The notes under the pieces: model-generated
What the model was told of the DNA's origin: nothing
The model's database searches: none
Seen by the model: only the letters and a program-made list of their open reading frames with translations
Source of the DNA: Aporrectodea caliginosa
Lineage: Eukaryota > Annelida > Clitellata > Crassiclitellata > Lumbricidae
Direction: 5' to 3'
Length of the DNA stretch: 64,000 nt
NCBI GenBank assembly: GCA_020284085.1
Contig: JACEVL010000145.1
Coordinates: 1,235,983 to 1,299,982 of the forward strand
Shown here: positions 42,713 through 52,849 of the stretch, one piece after another
How positions within the stretch are numbered: the stretch's first letter is position 1
Layout: every line of letters starts with the position of its first letter
Position numbers and translations under genes: made by a program

Positions 42713-43536
42713 CAGTGGTCACCAACCCGCGGCGAGCCGCATGCGGCTCTCGATAAGTTCTGTGGCGGCTCTCCAGAGCTCTCCAGAAAATGACATTTTC
42801 TATCTGACAAGATGAGATTGAGCTATCAAAATGGAATGTTTCCGTTTTGCTTGAGCTTAAAATTCTATGGCATGATTGTTTTGTGTGTCGTACAGTCTGT
42901 CCGAATTCGATAGAAGTCATAAGTTGTATCGTATCGTATCGTATCCGAGAATTTATAAATCGCCTCTTACAGTACTAGCTATTTAAGGATGAGAGTGGGA
43001 CATCGACTAAAATCTTTGGCTATTACGGATTGAGGGGAGGCCATTCCACATAGAAGGGCCCACGATGTCAAAGGCACGGTGTTGGGCCGTGGCAGTCCTT
43101 GCCCGGGGAACTAGGAGATCAAGTCGAACAGCAGACCCGAGAGGGCGGGAAGAGACAGCATACAGACTTACAGAGGTTTGCGCGTTGAGTCGCGTAGATA
43201 GTTAGGAGCCACAGACCCTGCTGAGCTCTAAGTGATAAGAAACCACTTATTATTTCAATAGTAAGTTTTGGTGTTTCGAGAAGTACATTTACAAAATTAT
43301 GAAGTAGGTCTTTTAATTGCTTTCTTTTCTTAGATATATTTTATGCTTAATCCTGAATTGTTTATTTCCTTATAATATATAATAATGATATTAGGTCTAC
43401 ATAATTATGATTAACGCTAGCGGCTAATGTGCTAGCCGCTAGTATTTGTTGTGCTCCTAAAACGATGGCGGCTCCCTAAAGCTGCTCAACTTGACAATGC
43501 GGCTCCTCGCCGAAGAAAAAAGGTTGGTGACCACTG
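42713..43536. mobile_element. hAT non-autonomous element
   Basis: Ends CAGTGGTCACCAACC and GGTTGGTGACCACTG with a perfect 8-bp target duplication CACTATTG at 42705-42712 and 43537-43544. Subterminal GCGGCTC repeats. No transposase; carries a nested LINE fragment. Confidence 0.92.
42925..43250 (-). pseudogene. LINE 3' fragment nested in the hAT
   Basis: Minus strand encodes PRPNTV..., a diverged form of the RxRTATAQHRAF...VGPxxWNxLP block, ends AAGAGGCGATTTATAAATTC and a (CGATA)n tail at about 42928-42945. Confidence 0.65.
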
Positions 43537-43564
43537 CACTATTGGGACACTTTGCGCGAGCATC

Positions 43565-43570
43565 ACATTG

Positions 43571-43625
<55 letters not shown>

Positions 43626-43850
43626 TAATATCTTTTCTTTAATTAAGCGCCTGACAAACGCATGCGCTGTACATTTACATGTTATGCAATTGAAACAATC
43701 TTAACTAGTTAACTACTAACAGAACAGACAGCCTGCAATACACGGCGCTAATAGCAGCCTACAAAGCATATCCGCCCTAACGGGGCTCGAACTCGGTACC
43801 TCTCGCTCTCTACGCCAGATGTTATCCAAAGCGCTACCGGACCCCATGTA
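43565..43850 (-). repeat. tRNA-derived SINE with (ATT)n tail
   Basis: On the minus strand: GGGGTCCGGTAGCGCTTTGG (A-box region), GAGTTCGAGCCCC (B box), a tRNA-unrelated body and CAGGCGCTTAATTAAAG before an ATT-repeat tail. Second copy at 44442-44655. Confidence 0.85.
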
Positions 43851-43889
43851 TACGTGTATTCGTTGTTTCTAACAAAATTTCTTTTAATC

Positions 43890-44108
43890 GACGTCAACAG
43901 CCTTCGATAGGAAGATGTTTAGCTGCTGGATTCAATTTTATTGGTCAGACCGCTCTCTTAAGACACCTTTATAGTTTATCAAATGCGTTCAACTGTTGAT
44001 ACATATAACATTATATTGCATTATGCCACAAAAACGGTAAGGGCGACGCTAATGATCTCTGTTATCACGCAGTGTCGTTATTACTCGTTAAACTGAAACT
44101 ACTACTGC
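43890..44108 (+). repeat. Hairpin A and truncated C
   Basis: A: GACGTC 43890-43895 / GATGTT. A GACACC at 43972 lacks its TATA. C 3' half at 44037-44108 with intact GACGCT 44045-44050 / AGTGTC 44071-44076, inner GAT/ATC, and CTGAAACTACTACT tail. Confidence 0.5.
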
Positions 44109-44204
44109 TAACTGCTTTGCGAGTGCCTTCAATTACAAAGATTCAGCCCACCATCCGTCGTCGGCATTGTGAACAAATTTAATTGTGTTGTAATTATTAA
44201 TTTC

Positions 44205-44440
44205 TGAAGTGCCTGTGTTTAATGCACGAGGCATCAACCGATGGCACACCAAAACCAAGTCGTAATCAGGTCAATATCACCAAGAAGATCAGTCCATATT
44301 AAGACTGTAAGACTTCTGTTTCTCTAATTGTAACCGCATTACAAATGTCTCTGAATGTCTAAAACACCCAACCATCGACAGCTAAAGTTTCCATTGTCTA
44401 ACGACATCTTGTGTCTGTCAAAGTAGTTGACGACGACCTT
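44205..44440 (-). repeat. Composite retroposon: A, body, LINE-type tail
   Basis: Minus strand: module A at 44433-44396, body with GTCGATGGTTGGGTG, then the 3' tail with GACCTGATTACGACTTGG and CATCGGTTGATGCC. The upstream unit is split by the SINE at 44442-44655. Confidence 0.6.
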
Positions 44441-44441
44441 T

Positions 44442-44655
44442 AATAATAATAATCTTTTCTTTATTGAAGCGCCTGACAAACGCACTGCGCTGTACATTTA
44501 CATGTTATGCAATTTAAATCTTAACTACTAATTAACAGACAGCCTGCAATACGGCGCTAATAGCAGCCTACATAGCATATCCGCCCAAATGGGGCTCGAA
44601 CTCATTACCTCTCCTCTTTGTGCCAGATGTTATCAATGCGCTATCGGACCCCATA
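44442..44655 (-). repeat. tRNA-derived SINE inserted in an A module
   Basis: Same family as 43565-43850; A box and B box (GAGTTCGAGCCCC) recognisable. It interrupts a module whose uninterrupted form (GACGACCTTTAATTACA) is seen at 44817-44833. Confidence 0.8.
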
Positions 44656-44689
44656 TTAATTCTCGGATATGGGAAACATACTAGGAGAG

Positions 44690-44930
44690 TGTGTGAACGA
44701 AAATGTCAATAATATATCGTCGGTTGAGAGCTATGTAAAGGTGTCTAAGCAGATCGTGACATTATTAGAAGTTTCCAATGTTTAACGACATCTTGTGTCT
44801 GTCAAAGTAGTTGACGACGACCTTTAATTACATATTGATTCTTGGATATGGCGGAGGATCTTAGACTAGCGTTTGAACGAAAATGTCAGTAATATATCGT
44901 TGGTTGATAGCTATAAAGGTGTCTAAGCAG
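44690..44930 (-). repeat. Two B modules with an A between them
   Basis: GACACC at 44924 (TATATTAC box at about 44897), module A at 44818-44780 ending GTTAAAC, and GACACC at 44745 with TATATT at 44716 (offset 29) followed by GACATTTTCGTTCA. A head-to-tail repeat of the unit. Confidence 0.5.
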
Positions 44931-45263
44931 ATCGTGGCGTCAAATGCAATGGGACTGGCACCACCCTGAAACGGCAGGATATAAAGTGGCCAGATACAGG
45001 AACTTCTAAAAATCACAAAATGTACATTGATTTTTTTAGAACAACATTAACAACAGCTTGTGGTTGCAACGGGGCGACATCAACAACGCTGGACATCAAG
45101 AAAGACAAGGTTGAGAATCCTTGTCTTTGTTGATGAAAATAGTCGACGAACAGCGAGAGAAACTCATCGAAAGACAAAGAGAAAATGACAAATACGCCTA
45201 AAAACTACAAAGAAACTAAAAATAAATTATGGAATTGCCACCAGGCTTTCATTTTAAATGCAT

Positions 45264-45974
45264 GGTACTTGTCGGTTAATTCACCCCATTTCATTTTCTC
45301 GTCTACCTTGTCGGTTAATTCACCCCATTTCATTCTTGCGTCTACCTTGCCTGTTCATGCACTCGAATAAAGTTTTACGAGTTTCTTTCCTTTTAATTCT
45401 AATTTTTGCCGCCTTCCGTGACCTCTCAATTCTTTGTGTATTGGCTCCTGTCTTCGGGTCAACGAAGTTTAGGGAGTGATTAACCTTTTCATGTGTCAAC
45501 TGTCAAGTATTCCTTACGAAGGGATACGGGAAAATATGTCATATGAAACACTTCCAGTGTATATATATCCCGTGTATATTGCAGGTCAACCAGTGACAGT
45601 TTCGTCATTAGAAAACATGGACGATACTAACCCTAACCCTGACCCTAACCGACCCTCACGGCGCGTAACAACGACGCGTAACCTCAACGTAACTGACATG
45701 GACTATACAACTTTCAGCCGTGAGGTCGGTTAGGGTCAGGGTTAGGGTTAGTGTCGTCATTAGAAGACAGATAAAAACAGTCCCACGCTACACCCATCTT
45801 CATGGTAGAAATGTTTCTGAACTTCGCTTTAATCAGAATAGTTATAATTAAAAGATCGCTTTCTATACCATCGTGCTGTGTTTTCGACACCGGTTTGATG
45901 GGGTGAATTAATTTTACGTGGGCAACACATTACCATTGGAAAAACCAAATGGGGTGAATTAACCGACAAGTACC
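45264..45974. mobile_element. TIR element carrying telomere-like repeats
   Basis: Ends GGTACTTGTCGGTTAATTC and its exact complement, with an 8-bp duplication AAATGCAT at 45256-45263 and 45975-45982. The empty site is at 57990-58005. The GTCGGTTAATTCACCCC subterminal motif is repeated at 45309. Internal arms near 45628-45664 and 45716-45758 carry CTAACCCTAACCCT / AGGGTTAGGGTTAG. GG ends with an 8-bp TSD suggest a Merlin- or hAT-type MITE; no transposase. Confidence 0.88.
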
Positions 45975-46066
45975 AAATGCATTATTGCGCTGTCAGGAAA
46001 AGAAACGAAAAATATACGTAAGATGCTGTGAAAGATTCGAAAGTACAGCTCCTTACCTAAAGCGTC

Positions 46067-46102
46067 GACACCTTTAAATTGGATATTACCTCGGTAATAT
46101 AT
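46067..46102 (+). promoter_or_regulatory. Module B
   Basis: GACACCTTTAAATTGG at 46067 and TAATATATT at 46095 (offset 28). Paralogue at 58083. An A remnant ending GATGTCGTTAAACTC is at 46464-46498. Confidence 0.4.
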
Positions 46103-46587
46103 TCAAAATGTTCACTTTCATTGGCATTAATTTACCATCAGTAATTTACAATAATTACCTCGGTCTCCAGGATATTTTCTGGTGTTACGTTGTTGAGCAC
46201 TTTCTTTGTGACTCTGAACTCATCGGGATCTCGAACGGTAAATTTAGCTGCATAAAATTAATGATCTTTACGAACATTTTCGCAGTCTGTGCGTTTGATT
46301 TTATGTTTGTTCAGATTTGTGCATGTATGTTTTGTTTCTGCCTTCGGGCGTAATAAAGTACTGATTAATTTACCATAATTAAAGACTGATTCCGTGTCTA
46401 ATAGGTTGTTGAGGCGGCGATATTAAAAAATGAATTGTATTAAGGCAAAATAATTTCTCCCGCGTAAAGGTCTATGTTGCCACAAGATGTCGTTAAACTC
46501 TGGATCCTCCTCCTCAATTTGGCACTATTTTTAAAATCTTTAGTGTTGTCTTTTACCGTTCAATCAAGTTGTGTATTTAACAATATG

Positions 46588-46860
46588 GACGTCCTCTCCG
46601 CTCTTTAGACCTTCTAGTTCCTCGGTCTCGGACTGCCACAGCTCAGCATCGTGCCTATGCCTCTGTTGGCCCTTTGCTGTGGAATGATCTTCCTTCTATA
46701 ACCCGATCTGTTACGTTATCTGGGGGCACTACTGTTTCTGCTCGTTCTCTTAAGACTTTTCGTTTCGAGGGCCCTTCGCACTGGAAACGCCTCTGATTAG
46801 GCTGTACTGTGGGAGGCGCTTTATAAATCCGTAAATAGAATAAAATAGAATAGAATATTA
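46588..46860 (+). pseudogene. LINE ORF2 C-terminal fragment
   Basis: Encodes RTATAQHRAYASVGPLLWND and SARSLKTF, then GGAGGCGCTTTATAAATCCG and a (AATAG)n tail. Absent from the paralogous site at about 58495. Confidence 0.75.
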
Positions 46861-47089
46861 TAGTTCAATTAGTCATAAGTATATAGTCCTGAATAATAAT
46901 AATTAATCGGTGAGAATTTTACTAAACGGCTTCGTGCCTACGGCAACGAGTCATTTTACACAAAATGAATATATTACTACGACACAAAAATATTCTAAGG
47001 CTGTTTAAATCGCTCTTCTGCCGCTAGATGTCTGTATATATTTTGTTATCATTCTCACACTCCGATATATCGTTATAAGTACTCTTAGG

Positions 47090-47200
47090 TCGACGACAAA
47101 GACCTTGGCAGCCGCCATGTGTCCTTACCATTTACTTCAACGAATTATATAAAGCACAGTTTAGACACCTTGAAATCGGTTACTTCTGACTCAATATATA
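47090..47200 (+). repeat. A-B cluster
   Basis: Eroded module A at 47090-47128, then GACACCTTGAAATCGG at 47165, ATATATAAC at 47195, and TTTTTCGTTCAATCGC. Paralogue at 58721-58820. Confidence 0.4.
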
Positions 47201-47611
47201 ACACATTTTTCGTTCAATCGCAAGATCGTTCTATCGCCTTTATAAATTATCATTTCTGTAGTGTATGAGTTTGATGTGGGATTTCCGCCTATGATAGAAT
47301 GGGGCGTGGTGTATCCAGCATACACAGAGTGTTAGCCCAGTTAGCTATATTGGTTTGAGCGTGCGTTCCATGCCCTTCTGTTCATACGGTTAATTTAATT
47401 CATTCATTCATTCATCCAGTCAATCCTATATTCAGAGGATTTCAGATTGGGGCAGCAGATCTCACTTAATTCGTCAGAGACATTTTCCAACTGGCACTAT
47501 TAGCTTAAGAAATTATAAATTAAATACACTGATAAATAGGCAGCCAACGAATTCCGCTAGGGTATACGTGTTAAGGGACACAGTGGCCGATTGGTTACCG
47601 CCCTGTATTTA

Positions 47612-47768
47612 GACACCTTTAATACAGTAATAAATGGTGCTATATATTTATTTGACACGGTCGAAGATTGGTCGTAGTCAAGATCAGTTTATCTAAAAAC
47701 TGTGAGAAATAATATTCAGAAAAATGTTCTTATCGGCGCAACGGTCTTTGTTGCCTTCAGATGTCCAT
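47612..47768 (+). ncRNA. Candidate small-RNA unit
   Basis: GACACCTTTAATACAG at 47612 with TATATATTT at 47641 (offset 29). An A-type module (GGCGCAACGGTCTTTGTTGCC) is at 47733-47768. Immediately upstream is GGCCGATTGGTTACCGCCC, similar to a tRNA A-box region. Paralogue 59246-59405 shows the same order. Confidence 0.35.
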
Positions 47769-47771
47769 CCA

Positions 47772-47945
47772 TCCGATTGGTTAGAACGCTTGCCTTGTAG
47801 CAGGCAGATTACGGGTTCGATCCTCCTCCCACGAAACAGTTACTGTGTAGGGACCGTGGGCAAGTCCTTCAGTCACCATTGCTGAAAGCCATCGATTGAT
47901 AATTTATTATGCAAAATAGCGCTTAGTAAATGCGTAAAAAATCTT
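47772..47945 (+). repeat. tRNA-derived SINE
   Basis: GATTGGTTAGAACGC (A-box region) and GGGTTCGATCC (B box), then a conserved body with GTTACTGTGTAGGGACCGTG and AGCGCTTAGTAAATGCG. The paralogue at 59405-59650 is interrupted. Confidence 0.8.
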
Positions 47946-48825
47946 AAAAAGAATTATAATACAAATTTTGATAATAACAGTAATAAAAACGGCGGTCATG
48001 ATATTAACAATAATAATAACAAAATTGATAATTATTGTTCACGCCTTCGTTACTGGTCGTTATTGATTATTGTTGCCCCTTACTTGCTGGCCTTCCCGTT
48101 GGCATATTTCCAAAGTGTACATGGCAGCTGCAACCGCAGGTCTTTCAGCCAATCACAAGTCAGTATACATATTTCACGGCCACGCCCACACAACCAATGA
48201 GAATTCTCGTTACTTATCGTAAATAAAGGGTCGCTTTCAAACAGTTGTCACTGTTTTATTATGGATATTTGACACGTTGTAATTCGTGCTTAAATAGAAG
48301 CTGGATTGATAGAAATAATAATTGGTTAAATAGAAGTTGGATTGATGACAGTTAGGCCTAAGAGGGTGGGTAACTGGGTGGTATTAATTCCCATGTGTTA
48401 ACCGTAGCTTACGTTAGCAAAGCCAAAACGTTATTCAAATGTCGTCAATGCGGTACTTTATTTTGGTAAGTAGGCTACTCAGTCTTCCAATGTCCATGAT
48501 AAGTGATACCTGTCATCAATCCAGCTTCCATTTCAGCAAAAATTAGTTTAATCAATCCAACTTCTATTGAAGGAAAAAATTATTCTCATCAATCCAACTT
48601 CTATTTACGGAGACGATTATTTTCATCAATCCAGCTTCATTCAAGCAAAGACTTGGTTTCATCAATCCAGCTTCCATTTAGGCAGGCAATTGTTTTCATC
48701 AATCCAGCTTCCATTTTAACCCTTCGTCGGGCGGAAAAAAAACTATACAACTAAGGGCGTGGGGTCAATTTTGACCCCATAGCAATAATTATGTAATTTG
48801 AATAAAACAAGCACATAAATTGCAT

Positions 48826-49645
48826 AAGAATGTCATTATTATTACTAATATTCACTGAAATGTCAATAGTTGTTTTACTTCCTCATGACATGACGTCATA
48901 ACGTGACGTCATGGAACGACGTCACTTCATAATGTCATGATGCCACATGCAAACATATGCTTGTAATAGTGTTTGTACACTAATGATTGCATGAGAAGGT
49001 CATTTGTGTAATTAATATTCACTGAAATGTCATTATTTGTTGTACTTCTTCATGACATGACGTCTTAATGTGATGTCATGCAATGACGTCACTTCATGAT
49101 GTTATGTTGCCACATACAAACATAGGCTTGTAATGGTGTTTGTACACTACTGATTGCATGAGAAGGTCATTAGTATTATTAATATTCACTGAAATCTCAT
49201 TATTTGTTGTTTATGACATCATGACATTACGTCATAACGTGACGTCATGTAATGACGTCACTTCATGATGTCATGATGCCACATACAAACAATTGCTTGT
49301 AATACTGGTCGTACACTACTGATTGCACGAGAAGGTCATTAGTAATATTATTATTCACTGAAATGTCATTATTTGTTGTTTATGACATCATGACATGACG
49401 TCATAACGTGACGTCATGTAATGACGTCACTTCATGATGTCATGATGCCACATACAAACAATTGCTTGTAATACTGGTCGTACACTACTGATTGCACGAG
49501 AAGGTCATTAGTAATATTATTATTCACTGAAATGTCATTATGTGTTGTTCTTCCTCATGACATGACGTCATAACGTGACTCACTTCATGATGTCATGATA
49601 ACACGTACAAACATAGGCTTGTAATGCTGTTCTTATTCTAATGTA
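48826..49645. repeat. Tandem array, about 168-bp unit, rich in TGACGTCA
   Basis: Nearly five copies; the GAGAAGGTCAT landmark recurs at 48993, 49160, 49329 and 49498 (periods 167, 169, 169). Each unit carries overlapping palindromes of the form TGACGTCA and ATGACATCATG, i.e. several consensus CRE sites per unit. Confidence 0.92.
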
Positions 49646-49719
49646 TCCCTCATGAAATGACGCTAGAATGAACATGGGAGACTATTAGGAGTCTAGGAAA
49701 GTATTCCATCAATCAGCAG

Positions 49720-50700
49720 AGACATGACTTGTCTGAAAAAAGATCTGACAGTGGACAGGCACACATTCTTATGGCATGCCTTGCATACAGCCTTTGCTTT
49801 TGTATCTGTCTGTTAGGGACACTTGGCAGCAACCTCGTTTGTTGGAGGTTCCTGAATGTCGTATACATACATGTTTCACAGGTGCTCTAATCAGCCCAAG
49901 ATGAGATGCATAAGGTCGTCGCTGTTCCTTTAGCTCTTGGCAAAGATCTTTCCCCAGTTTCTTGATGAACAGCCGACGCTTTCCCACTGGAGCCTTGTCC
50001 AACTTCAATTTCTCATGGAGGACGTTAGCGAAAGCGTCGCAATATCCAGTTGGTTGCAGAACAGCACTAACGGCCAACGTCTGGTTGAGAACTTCGTGCT
50101 GAATGTTTTTGATCATCTGGTCAGCACAATTGACTCCTACTTTTGTCCAGTTGTAGAAGTTTATAACCTCCGGAAGTTTCCCAAACCAAAAATCCCACTG
50201 GAGGTGTGCATAGTCGACAAGACGACGACCACTTTGTCTTTCTTACACTTGTCGCCGGTCTCATTGAACCCGATAAGGGATGATTACAAATCGCATCCTC
50301 TGGGAGTCACAAATTCTTCGGGCAACTCAACTAGAATAGTACGAATATTAACAACCAAAGTCGCTTTCTTTGACTACAGAACATCTCAAGCCAGGAACAA
50401 CAAGGTTAAAAAATTATAACTGGTCATTTTGCGACCTTCACATTCAAGAGTTTGTATGAGTTGGCGGACAACGTTTCCTCCCAGATCTTTGGTTGGAGCT
50501 GCATCGGCGCTCTCTTTGCCGCAATATATGCTGGTATTGTACTTGACTTCAGCATCGCAACACATCCCTAACTTGATGCCGTGTTTTGACGGCTTGTATT
50601 GTACAAATCTGCACCGACCTCGATATGGAGCGAGTCTGTCGTCAATTGTGAGAAATGGTCCTGGAATCATTGCAAAAGCGGGAGGGCAGCACTGATAAGT
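49720..50700 (-). pseudogene. piggyBac transposase, decayed
   Basis: Minus strand from about 50700: TIDDRLAPYRGRCRFVQYKP and HGIKLGMCCDAEVKY match the first two catalytic Asp regions. The expected DNFYTS reads SYNFLT, losing the Asp. Further on NFYNWTKVGVNCADQM matches the third conserved region (YNxTKxGVDxxDxM). A frameshift then separates VCKACHKNVC, the Cys-rich C-terminal zinc-binding tail. No N-terminal domain found. Inactive. Confidence 0.85.
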
Positions 50701-51484
50701 AAATATAACACGAAATATAGAAGTAATATTGCGGGTTTTTGTGTAACGTTAGACTGTTTAATGAGAAAGTAACATCAATTACTGTCCTGGGGTCAAAAAT
50801 GACCCCATGACCTTATGTGTATAAATGTCCTGTAATTTTTTCCCATCTAAAATTCGTATGCAAACTCAACTGGAATACGTAGTGACAACCTGTACAGTAA
50901 TTCTCGTGAAAAATCAGACCAGCCATTTCACTTTTTAATATCGAACCATGACTTGAAAATGCACTTTGGGGTCATTTTTGACCCCACGCCCGACGGATTT
51001 TAAGCAAACAATTATTTTCATAATTCCAGCTTCCACTTTAAACTGACCATAATTATACCAATGCAAAAATAAAGCACCAAAATGGAGGACTTCCATAATG
51101 CGTGCATAATAAAGAAAGCTAAAGCCATAAATCGCCCTTTTTCTTACCGCATGCCGTACCTAGTTGAGGCGGCGGATTGTTGCATGGAAGCGATTGAGAT
51201 TGTTTATACTGGCATGAAACTCGACTTGGAAGTCATTTGCTGACTTATGAATTTATAATCTAGTTTCATATGCTATAGGTATAATTTTGAGGGAAGAATT
51301 GTTGCTAAAAGTGGCAAATATTCATCATAAAACAATGAAGATTGTTTGAAAAGCGACCCTTTATTTACGATTAGTAACGAGAATTCTCATTGGTTGTGTG
51401 GGCGTGGCCGTGAAATATGTATACTGACTTGTGATTGGCTGAAAGACCTGCGGTTGCAGCTGCCATGTACACTTTGGAAATATG

Positions 51485-51935
51485 CTTCCCGTTGGGGTCC
51501 TGAGACGGATAGATCGAGTTATGCGCTCGGCTGCTCTGCCTATGGGTGGCTTCCTAAATTCGCCTCTGTCTCTGCATACAGTCATGCGTAGCCTAATGTT
51601 TTGCATTGGCTGCCTGTGTCTCAGCGGATTTCATACACATTGTTGTTCTGGTTTCTCGTTGCGTTCTTGGCTGTGCTTACTTGCGCGAACGTTCCCGTTC
51701 GACGAGGGGTGAGATTCTAGTTCCACGCGCTCGCTTGGCTATTAAGCAATACCGTGCTTTTTTTGGCTGTTGGACCTTCCATCTGGAATGATCTCCCGCT
51801 TAATCTCTGTTCTTTACTTGTGAGCCATCCGACCGGGTTCTACAAGTCCCTCGAGTCTTTTTTATTTAGGCCGGGAGCGCTCCAGAGCAGGTTCTTGAAG
51901 GGCGCTATATAAATGCCAGTAATGAATGAAAGAAT
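51485..51935 (+). pseudogene. LINE 3' fragment (right part of the split LINE)
   Basis: Continues the segment at 48030-48102 across the Mutator-like insertion. Encodes diverged LRRIDRVMRSAA, then WLPVSQRIS-like sequence in broken frames, and ends AGGGCGCTATATAAATGCC with a (GAAT)n-like tail. Same family as 21783-24064. Confidence 0.8.
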
Positions 51936-52199
51936 AAATGGATAGAAAGACAGACAGAAAAACACATAGACAAACAGACACATAGACAGTCAAACAGGCA
52001 GAAACACACAAACACAAAGATACAGAAGGATAAACAGACACAGAGTGAAATTGGCGTTATCAAGGTATTCTTCCCGTCTTATTTCCTTACACCTATTTAG
52101 CTGTATCATCCCATATGAACATTAAGAACTGTTCAGAATAATTAAACACGTCTTGTAAGCAGCGTACTCGCCCAATGAGTAGGCTACAAGCAGAAGAGC

Positions 52200-52312
52200 G
52201 CCACTGATCGTACTCTGTCAGTCTGTCAGTGCCAGTCCCAAGCCTGGATGAAGGAGGAGGGCGACGCTAATGATCTTTGTTATCACACAGTGTCGTTAAA
52301 CTGAAACTACTA
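52200..52312 (+). repeat. Module C, canonical copy at a dated insertion
   Basis: GACGCT 52263-52268 / AGTGTC 52289-52294, inner GAT/ATC, GTTAAAC 52295-52301, tail CTGAAACTACTAC. The paralogous position near 60537 lacks it (GAAGAGCGCTACGG), so it inserted after the duplication. Confidence 0.88.
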
Positions 52313-52740
52313 CGGTACTACATTTACCTCGAATATCAGAATCAAAAATAAGTTCTGCCATAAGACAGTCTCAATCCATATTCGCCCTGAAATATTATAT
52401 ATGATCAAAAGACCGGTCCTCTATTTGTCGTAGGCCCTACTGTGTTGTGCTCATAAGATATCGTTGCATTATTGTAACAAATGTCTCATTGTGCGTATTA
52501 TTATTACACAAACTGACTCTACTAACTGGATTATTTCTTGATTATCTACTTGACGACAGTTTCAGAGCCTCTACTAGAGACTTTGAAGTTGAGAACGCTC
52601 TATTGTTCACTCGATGGCGATGTCCTTATGTCACCGTCGAGTTTTCCTCTTATTACGATTTATTTTGATGATGATACAAATCTGATAATTCTTCAGTTTA
52701 GGTTTCGTCACTTATGACTAAAGTTCGATCAAATCTAATA
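52313..52740. other. Duplicated sequence, no gene
   Basis: Right part of segmental duplication copy 1, matching 60538-61050. The 73-codon ORF at 52447-52668 is not open in the partner. Confidence 0.5.
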
Positions 52741-52766
52741 AAACTTAAACAAAATTATCAATTTAT

Positions 52767-52796
52767 AATTTCGGTTACAAACGTTTCAAAGGTGTC
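52767..52796 (-). promoter_or_regulatory. Module B, minus strand
   Basis: GACACCTTTGAAACG at 52796 and TATAAATT at 52767 (offset 29). Paralogue at 61109/61080 keeps both elements and the spacing although about a third of the intervening bases differ. Confidence 0.45.
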
Positions 52797-52849
52797 TAAG
52801 AAGAGTTTAATAATTTTACAGTAATTGCGTTTAGCATTGCGTTAAAACA

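Larger units (their letters stand above)
44945..48102 (+). repeat. Segmental duplication copy 1, left part
   Basis: Directly repeated at 57680-59830. Differences are discrete insertions: the TIR element at 45264-45974, a 240-bp segment at 46139-46379 flanked by ATTAATTTACCAT, and a LINE end at 46588-46860 here; module C at 58145 and a 90-bp segment at 59440 in the other copy. Confidence 0.75.
48720..50999. mobile_element. piggyBac element nested in the Mutator-like element
   Basis: Flanked by TTAA (48716-48719 and 51000-51003). Ends have CGTCGGGCG and GGGGTCAAAATTGACCCC-type palindromes in inverted orientation. Contains a CRE-rich tandem array and a minus-strand transposase pseudogene. Confidence 0.88.
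48103..51484. mobile_element. Mutator-like element with 141-bp TIRs
   Basis: Left TIR 48103-48243 and right TIR about 51343-51484 are near-perfect complements starting CATATTTCCAAAGTGTAC. An 11-bp duplication CTTCCCGTTGG flanks it (48092-48102 and 51485-51495). Long TIRs plus a 9-11-bp TSD are the Mutator pattern. It splits a LINE 3' fragment, and a piggyBac is nested inside (48720-50999). Own transposase not found. Confidence 0.88.

Noticed and set aside
43791..43850. Functional tRNA gene
   Set aside because: A and B boxes are present, but the cloverleaf is poor and the sequence continues into a SINE body with an ATT tail, repeated at 44442-44655.
45620..45765. Chromosome end or internal telomere
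   Set aside because: The TTAGGG-like units are few, imperfect and inverted within a TIR element with an 8-bp duplication, so they belong to the transposon.
47775..47830. Functional tRNA gene
   Set aside because: Same reasoning: it is the head of a SINE whose body recurs at 59530-59650.
48826..49645. CRISPR-like array
   Set aside because: The repeat unit is about 168 bp and contiguous, with no unique spacers; it lies inside a piggyBac element of a eukaryote.
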